64,000 bases of DNA, taken from the NCBI GenBank assembly GCA_016648135.1, contig JADDOH010002582.1, positions 34,552-98,551 of the forward strand, given 5' to 3'. Both the position numbers and the translations under genes were made by a program. Under the pieces are notes generated by a model. It worked only from the letters and a program-made list of their open reading frames with translations. It was not told where the DNA came from and made no database searches. Below are positions 57,827 to 64,000 of the stretch, piece after piece; within the stretch, counting starts at the first letter, position 1; each line of letters starts with the position of its first letter. Origin of the DNA: Agrypnia vestita. Taxonomy: Eukaryota > Arthropoda > Insecta > Trichoptera > Phryganeidae.

Positions 57827-58602
57827 CAGCGTTTCCCAACCTTTTTTGACTCGCGTACCATTTTACATTTAGTAGGTAGGTACATCACGCTTAATTGTAC
57901 CACTTCGTAAAAATGATTGTATTTCGAGAAATTTATTATTCTATTCGCATTATAAATTTTATAGGGATATTTCCCAGAACTCAATTTATTTAAGTTTAAA
58001 AAAAATACTAAAGGTTTTATTTTTTCTGATAAAAATTAAACATTTGAACTTTACATAACACGATGTTTTTTTTAAATAAAAGGTGCCGAAGCTCATTTCT
58101 TGTCGAAATTCAAAACCGGGACATTTAAAGAAGTATTTTTTTAACAACTAATTTTTATTAAAAAAAAACATTAAATTAAATTTAATTATTTGTATAATTT
58201 TTTTTTTTAAATATTACCGATATTAATCAATGTCACTATCAGTGAAAACCTGTAATTGGCTTTTATGTTTCACAATCTTTATATTTACTTAATTATTGTT
58301 AGCTGTTGGTTTTCCGAATAAATATAAATAAATAAAAATAAATTAATAGAAAATATATGTACCTATATAAAATTAATTAAACAGGGTAAATTTAAAAATT
58401 CTTCTAATCGATCATCGACTGTACATATTAAAAACTGTACTGTATATTATTAATTAAAATTATAAATTATACGAAAAATATAATAGTTAAAATGAGTTTT
58501 TTTTTACTTTTTATATCCGCCATTACTGATTATTTTCGCGTACCACCAACTATCCACTAGTGTACCGCCGGTGGTACGCGGACCACAGGTTGGGAACCGC
58601 TG
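57827..58602 (+). mobile_element. Non-autonomous hAT element with perfect 8-bp duplication
   Basis: Inverted ends: CAGCGTTTCCCAACCTTTTT and gcgtacca at the left, tggtacgcggaccacaggtt and gggaaccgctg at the right. The octamer CTGTAACC flanks both sides exactly (57819-57826 and 58603-58610). CAG(C/G)G-TTCCCAACC-type ends are classic for hAT elements. At 776 bases, with an AT-rich interior and no frame, it is non-autonomous. It lies inside another hAT-like element. Confidence 0.88.
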
Positions 58603-58815
58603 CTGTAACCGACTATATTTTATACTTTATTGTTATTCTATTATAATATATTATATTTTGTATTTTTATGTTGTATATTATAATATATTTAAAAATATAT
58701 ATAGCTATATACGCATGTGTGGATATTAGTATGTACATATTTCGTATTTTTTAGTAGCTTTAATCCATAAAAATAACTGCACTATAAAAGAAGTATTGTA
58801 AACGAGGATTTAATA

Positions 58816-59100
58816 AAATATTATATATATATACATATACGTATTTTAATATTTATTATATTTATGTTAATATTTATTATTATAATTCTAAATAAATATT
58901 TTATATATATAGATAATACGGCAAAAATTTTCAATATATTTCTAAGACGATTTATATTATTAAAACAATAAGAACAGTATATATTGTATAATACAAAAGC
59001 AAAAGTGAAAGTAAAGTAATATATATAAAAATCATATGCATGGATAGTAACAAAATGTATATATAATAGCACAGTTAAAAAGTATATTCAGGTATATACC
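58816..59100. repeat. AT-rich interrupted microsatellites
   Basis: Mostly TATA, TTATTA and ATATTTAT words. The minus frame at 58821-59072 is compositional. Confidence 0.7.
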
Positions 59101-59179
59101 TATATAAGAAAATTAAATGAATGTTTGTGTATATTAAATAGTGATAAGAAATGAAGTTTAATGAGCAATAAATTATGAC

Positions 59180-59463
59180 CTGTTTTCGGCAGTTGGGTAT
59201 TTGTGCAAATGCAGGTGACAATAATGTCTTCTCCAATAGTGTTATGTAAAAAGTTAAGAGTAGGGTGTCCACACTGACTATGACAGAATGGACACCAAAG
59301 ACATTTGGATATCACTTCCATCAGTCTGCATAACACCCTTAACCATTTTTTAAAAAAGTGACAGAGTGTTTGCACTCTTAATATTTTCGGGAACAGCATT
59401 GAAGAACAAAGGAGCCTTGTAAAAAAAACTTCTTTGTCTAAACACTGTCTTGGCATTCATTGG
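59180..59463 (-). pseudogene. LINE reverse transcriptase tail (jockey/CR1 type)
   Basis: On the minus strand from 59463 the sequence reads NAKTVFRQRSFFYKAPLFFN, AVPENIKSANTL. After a one-base shift it continues HFFKKWLRVLCRLME. The pattern R.KSFFY.....FN.LP..IK......F...L is the end of the reverse transcriptase ORF in jockey/CR1-like LINEs. Only about 60 residues remain and a frameshift interrupts them. It is an insertion relative to the hAT-like copy 1. Confidence 0.6.
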
Positions 59464-60072
59464 CTGATACATTAAAGAAGTGTTATTCACTTAATTCATG
59501 TAAATATAAACGGATTGAATTTGTGTGATTGTTAAACTCAGTAATTCATATAAAAATATAAAAGAAAAAAAAAGAACAAACGTACTCAATATAATCATCA
59601 TGATTGGCCAGATGGAATTCACCACAGAAAAGAGAAATATAATTTACACAAAAAGTTTTGGGTGGAATTTGTAAAAAAATGCCATTTCTGCAAGTAACGT
59701 GCGCGCAGTTCTCACGTCACATTGAATCTTTCGAAGAAACACACTATTATATGAAAAATTTACTTGTCCATTACGAAAAAATCGCAGCGAAGATGAGTCA
59801 AAATACACAGTTCAGGAGGAGTCTTTCTCTACTTGACTAGATATCTCTATGGAACAAATTTGCTGGGCGCAAACAAGGAGATAAATTATGAATCGACATG
59901 AAGTTGGATACAGAAGTCGGAAATAAAACATCTAGCCGTAGGACGAATTATGGCTAGAATTTAAAAACGATTTTTTCTTAAGATAAGGATTATTTAATTA
60001 ATATTTGTTTCCCAGAATCTTAAGTAATGCACAGTTTTTTGCTTGTATGCGCTGCATGCCATTGATAAATAG

Positions 60073-60165
60073 AATTAACTTGCTAGTCTCCTGAAATAGG
60101 ACTTGAAGTACCGACCGCTGGGACATTAGGTGAGAGACACTAACCACTAGAACAACAAGCTTTGC
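60073..60165 (-). mobile_element. tRNA-derived SINE, copy H (head half)
   Basis: Reads aattaacttgctagtctcct, gagacactaaccactagaac and aacaagctt, matching the head half of copy A. It starts right at the duplication of the hAT-like element, so the hAT may have inserted into this SINE. Confidence 0.65.
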
Positions 60166-60639
60166 CTGTATTATTATATCATATAACAAATTATGCCTGT
60201 ATATTATTTAAACCAACCTCGTCAACACAAGTTAATCTAAGTACGTAGAATAATAATCATTAGAAAATAGAGTACTTTTCAAAAATTTTCGACAGTGTTC
60301 TAAATTATATTGGTAGTTGTAACAGTCGACTTTTCATTACGACTTACACAGCATACGAGTAGGAGCGTCCGGTATTTTTAACTCCCACTATTAAATTATT
60401 TTCGAACCAATTTCATTTTTCTTTCATTATTTTTCGAAAACATTCAATTTATTGAAATGATTTAAATCTTTTTAAAGCACTTATGTAATATTTAAATTAG
60501 ACTGAAAACTGATCAATAATCATATTGTGTACACTTTAAAATAATCCAATATGAATAATTGTGCTTGTAAAAACAACATACACAAAAAACATAAAATTTT
60601 TTTTTTGTGTTATTATTATTTCAAAAGAGATTATAGGCA
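60166..60639. other. No gene recognised
   Basis: AT-rich spacer between two SINE copies. Confidence 0.5.
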
Positions 60640-60807
60640 TAATACATGTCATATCAATATTCTTACTATTATGAATCTAAGGTAAACGCTTCCTGAGAAA
60701 ATGGAATTAACTTGCTGGTTTCCCGGTGCAAAGCTTGAAGCCCCCCTCGAAACCCTCTGTGCTGAATCTCTAGGCAAATGTTTTAACCACTAGAGCAACA
60801 AGCAAGT
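60640..60807 (-). mobile_element. tRNA-derived SINE, copy G (diverged)
   Basis: Carries catgtcatatcaatattctt, aatggaattaacttgctggt and a head of ttgttgctctagtggttaaa on the minus strand. The B-box region is altered to gggtttcgagg. It is an older or different subfamily member. Confidence 0.7.
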
Positions 60808-62421
60808 TATTATTATTTTATCATAAAAAAAAACTCGTAACTAAGTGTGACCATGGAGGGAGCTGTCATTCATCGCCGTTTGTAGTTTGTAAGCAGAGTA
60901 GTGTGACTAACGGACGCATATTGATCTTTACCACCAAATCAACATCTATCTCTATAGAGAACAAAGTTTCAAAGCAAAAAGAACACATACTAATATTTGA
61001 AGAGTGCCTTGAATATGTCGTTAGTCAATAAAATATATTTTTAAATGTGATAACAATAAAACAAAATATAAACGATAAAGATAAATTGTAGCTGTACTGT
61101 TCCATAAAAAAACTGTATTTAAACTCACTTCGTCATAGAAAAAAACTTTATAAAAAAATAACAAAACAACGTAATCTTGAAATATTCAACTGGAGCTGAA
61201 TTAAGAACGGCTCGTATACCAAAATGATTTCAACGCTAATATAACCAACAGTATGAGAGAAGAAGGAGCAATAAACAAAAAAAGTGAGAAACAAAGTATG
61301 AGAAGCAATAAATACATAATAATAAATATCAACAATATTAAGGCGCCATAGTACATGATTCACGTTTTTGCTGTCTGGAGAGTCAATTTAGTGTAAAGTT
61401 TTCGAATCTTATTGCCTAAATTGCAGCTAACCATGCATTCAATCAATTTTATTATGAAAGGTCCATTTACTATTAAAGCATTTGTTTAAAAAAAGTTTAA
61501 AAAATACTTTGTTATTATCACAAAAAAAATATAATCCCGAAGCCCTATTTAATCTTTCTAGCAATAGAGTTATCTTTGGTACACTTTTTCTCGAAATATT
61601 TCCACGTAAAGACCGTATATTTTTTTAATAAATTGAATAAAAGAAGTTCAAACAGAAAGTTTGGGGGAAAATATATAATTATTTTTGGGTAGGTTGTTAA
61701 ATACAACGTTTACAAAAAGATAAAAATTCACTTTCCGTCTCCTATATTGCAGCATCCAAAAAACCATTAAAACATTGATTATTTTAATTAAATTTTACAT
61801 GCGTACTAAGAAAATTTCACTGTCATTAATATAAAAATATTCAAAATTTTCTACCTCATACACAGAAATTTGAATTAATTAAATCGTATAGTCTGTTAAA
61901 AGATCATTTTTCTTCCAAATCAGTCGTTGGTTGGACACCAACTACGCCAGTCGTCAGGTTACGCTCCCGCTAGTTTATACGAATATATCTTAAAATGCTG
62001 CGTAAACTTTGCCTGAGTGTTAATAAAGGGAAGATATCCGTATAATGAATGCATTTTAGAAATCCCATATCGCGGGGACAACGGTAAATGCAGAAAATAA
62101 CTGTTAAATGTATTAAAAATACTTGAATTTGAATGTCGCCATTTTTATTTTTTACAACTGTCAAATTTTGTTTGTTTTTGCGGGCTGATTCTGATGTTTT
62201 TTTTCCATTATTCTTATCTGTTTTCTTGAAACAATATGATATATAGACTTTGTTCTGTATATACACTGAATTTTTGTCCTTTCTTTTACCTGCAAACAAT
62301 ATTTTTAATGAAATAAGATACTCCGTCTATTTCTTTACTCAACGGTAATTGTCATTTTTTCACGAAATAGTGATGTGAAATCTTTTGAACCGGCATTTTT
62401 TGTGTTTTTATTTTAACTGAT
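60808..62421. other. No gene; relic of a dispersed repeat near 61340
   Basis: 61340-61395 (ccatagtacatgattcacg, ttttgctgtctggagagtc, aatttag) is a diverged relative of the sequence split by the hAT at 62589 and serves as an empty-site comparison. 61925-61975 is GC-balanced (gacaccaactacgccagtcg). No gene recognised. Confidence 0.4.
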
Positions 62422-62531
62422 AAATTTTCAGTAAAACGATATAATATTGTTTTGAGTTTGTTTGTTTTGATGTTTTGTTTGAAAAATTTTCAGTAAAACG
62501 ATATAATATTGTTTTGAGTTTGTTTGTTTTG
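62422..62531. repeat. Perfect 48-base direct repeat
   Basis: The 48-base block beginning aaattttcagtaaaacgata occurs at 62422-62469 and again, identically, at 62484-62531, separated by 14 bases. A recent local duplication. Confidence 0.92.
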
Positions 62532-62588
62532 TAAAATATTTTCAATTAAGAGGTCCTAGTACACGATTTTCGTATTTGCCGTCGGGCG

Positions 62589-63175
62589 CAGAGTTGCCAA
62601 CGTAGGCGATTTTTCGCCATTTAGGCTACTCAGAAAGAGAATCGGCGACGAAAAAATCTAAAAGGACGACTGGTCGCCTACTAGGCTACTTCAGAGACAA
62701 GTTATTTAAATCAGCCGAATCGCAAATAATTAAGAAAAAAAAATACAATTACCTTTGTGTAATGCTGTCATTGAAAGAATTTTAAGCGTAATGGGGACAA
62801 TTAAAACAAAATTAAGGAATCGCCTGCAACTACCCATGCTGATCGCTATTCTTAGAATTCGTACCTATATGAATGTAAGAGGTGTGCTGCAACAACTTTC
62901 AACCAAGCAATCACATGGTAAGTTTTCACGCTGGTAGCAAAATGTACGTCTCCGGTGTTTTTAAAATGGTACCTATCTACTTACTTTACTTTCTTTTAAC
63001 GGTTTTTTATATTAGGCTTAGGCCTATTTATCAATACATTATAAATATGTTATAAATAAATTGATAAAAATTACATTTTATTTTATTCATATTGATATTT
63101 TGGCGTTTGGGCTACTTTAGGCTACTTTATGTATAGGAAACGGCGATATTAGGCCAAGCGCTGTTGGCAACTCTG
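62589..63175 (+). mobile_element. hAT element remnant with perfect 8-bp duplication
   Basis: Ends CAGAGTTGCCAAC and its inverse GTTGGCAACTCTG. The octamer GTCGGGCG flanks both sides exactly (62581-62588 and 63176-63183). Subterminal taggctact words repeat at both ends. It keeps a piece of transposase coding sequence, so it is an internally deleted copy of an autonomous hAT. Confidence 0.88.
62752..62937 (+). pseudogene. hAT transposase C-terminal dimerisation piece
   Basis: The frame reads LCNAVIERILSVMGTIKTKL, RNRLQLPMLIAILRIRTYM. In hAT transposases the C-terminal dimerisation domain contains (S/C)NA..ER.FS....IKTK.RNRL, which this matches. Only about 60 residues survive, ending at a stop at 62935-62937. 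The DDE core and the BED zinc finger are absent. It sits between intact hAT ends, which supports the assignment. The domain name is from memory of the family. Confidence 0.7.
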
Positions 63176-63183
63176 GTCGGGCG

Positions 63184-64000
63184 ACTAAATTGAACATATA
63201 AACTTATTAAATCATTTTGCAAAACCCAATTATTAATTTATCCTCCGGCTTAATAGCCCGTTCCTTAATAGGAACCGTTTATATGCTCCATTTTTGTCGT
63301 CCGTCGTTATATATTTTTATTTATTGTGGTCAATTGTCGATATTTTTTATGAATCGTTTTACCCCAGTTCATATAATCGGATCTTATGAATCCTTCTTTT
63401 TTCCTTTTATAACATCTTTATATGTTGTATTATTTAAATACCCTGTTTTAATGAATCGTTTTGTTTTCGTTTATATGTTCCGTTAATCGTTTTTTATTAT
63501 ACTTTTTAAATAATCGTGAGCCATGCACTGATTGCGTGTCACACTCTAATTATATAAAGTTGTCATTCCAGCAAGTTACGGATAGACAACCAAATTATTA
63601 TATTTAGATATTTGAGGTTACATTTCTGTAAGTATGAGTTTTCATTCTTTTCATAGAATTCAATACAGTAATAGACAATGATCAGTGTAGATTTATACAA
63701 CTCAATACTTTGAGCATAATTAATATATAATTTGTCTTTATTTTAGTTTTTAAATATTACTTCTACCGCATACATGCATGAATGTTTTTTATAATCGTTT
63801 ATTATGGTCAGTTGTTGATCTTTTCAAATAATCGTTTTTCTCCAGTTTTCAAAATCAGATTTTATGATTTATATTTTGATTGTTATTTAAGTAACTTATG
63901 TAGAATATTAAAAATAAATTCGCTTCAATACAAGCAAAAAAAAAGTTTAATCATTTTGCACTATCACCCTTCAGAAATTTGATAAATATATAATACTTTA
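63184..64000. repeat. Diverged direct repeat pair and family A relic
   Basis: 63313-63400 (tttattgtggtcaattgtcg, ccccagttcatataatcgg) recurs in diverged form at 63797-63880 (tttattatggtcagttgttg, ctccagttttcaaaatcag). 63890-63960 carries aagtaacttatgtagaatat and cttcaatacaag, a relic of fold-back family A. Frames here are AT-driven. Confidence 0.45.

Larger units (their letters stand above)
57785..60064 (+). mobile_element. hAT-like element, copy 2, hosting a second hAT
   Basis: Starts CAGTGGCGTGCAGTGGGTAT and ends CTGCATGCCATTG, the inverse with changes; these are typical hAT termini. Flanking octamers GTAAATAG (57777-57784) and ATAAATAG (60065-60072) differ by one base, fitting an 8-bp hAT duplication. 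The body matches copy 1 at 48370-49279 but is enlarged. A 776-base hAT sits at 57827-58602. AT microsatellites plus a LINE fragment lie at about 58816-59463. No transposase is present. Confidence 0.75.

Noticed and set aside
58821..59072. 83-codon minus frame of I, N, Y and F
   Set aside because: Lies in an AT microsatellite region; simple composition.
1..64000. CRISPR arrays, operons, bacterial or phage genes
   Set aside because: No regularly spaced repeats with unique spacers and no dense coding; all evidence points to eukaryotic nuclear DNA.

Overview
This window looks like AT-rich, gene-poor nuclear DNA of an insect, most likely a moth or butterfly. The reasons are the spliced gene structure (GT-AG introns, AATAAA signals), two mariner elements of the type common in Lepidoptera, tRNA-derived SINEs, RTE-like LINE tails, and frequent taggtacctac-type words. 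There are no operons, Shine-Dalgarno sites, CRISPR arrays or other bacterial features. The order is an inference; the eukaryotic and insect-like character is well supported.

The only host-type gene that can be read with confidence is a small THAP zinc-finger gene at 24332-25446 (+). It has three exons with phase-consistent splice sites and a predicted product of 94 residues. Its last exon carries only three codons before the stop, followed by a poly(A) signal. Weaker host signals are a CCAAT/GC-box island with a possible signal-peptide first exon (6890-7290), a TATA/initiator promoter with a donor-bounded leader (12378-12575), and GC-rich donor-bounded blocks at 1-600, 38640-38990 and 42600-42990. 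If the 7248 exon is real, much of the window could be intron.

The rest is dominated by transposable elements. Class II: a fossil mariner (1385-1745); two young, nearly identical mariners (28883-30165 and 46585-47871), each disabled by different lesions; three hAT-type insertions or families, with an 8-bp duplication that is perfect for the 57827-58602 element, near-perfect for its 57785-60064 host and perfect for 62589-63175; a TTAA-flanked piggyBac-like element (31003-31913); a TA-flanked element with a decayed pogo/Tigger-like transposase tail (49499-51976); a TAGGGATG-ended MITE full of ATCGATAT words (45770-46243); and several fold-back elements. Class I: RTE-type LINE tails (13840-14260, 39735-40155, 43140-43590), a jockey/CR1-type RT tail (59180-59463), a Penelope-type GIY-YIG fragment (37530-37690), a solo LTR with TG..CA ends and a 4-bp duplication (32018-32351), and a second probable LTR (21351-21598).

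Three observations stand out. First, a hAT inserted in a hAT has an empty-site relative 9 kb away, so the order of events can be read. Second, two hairpins contain a hammerhead-like core (CTGANGA, stem, GAAAC) of the kind associated with Penelope-like elements. Third, all eight copies of one SINE family lie in the same orientation. I found no clearly new coding system. The best candidates for something undescribed are the TTAA element with its nested 18-bp inverted repeat and the minimal THAP-only gene.
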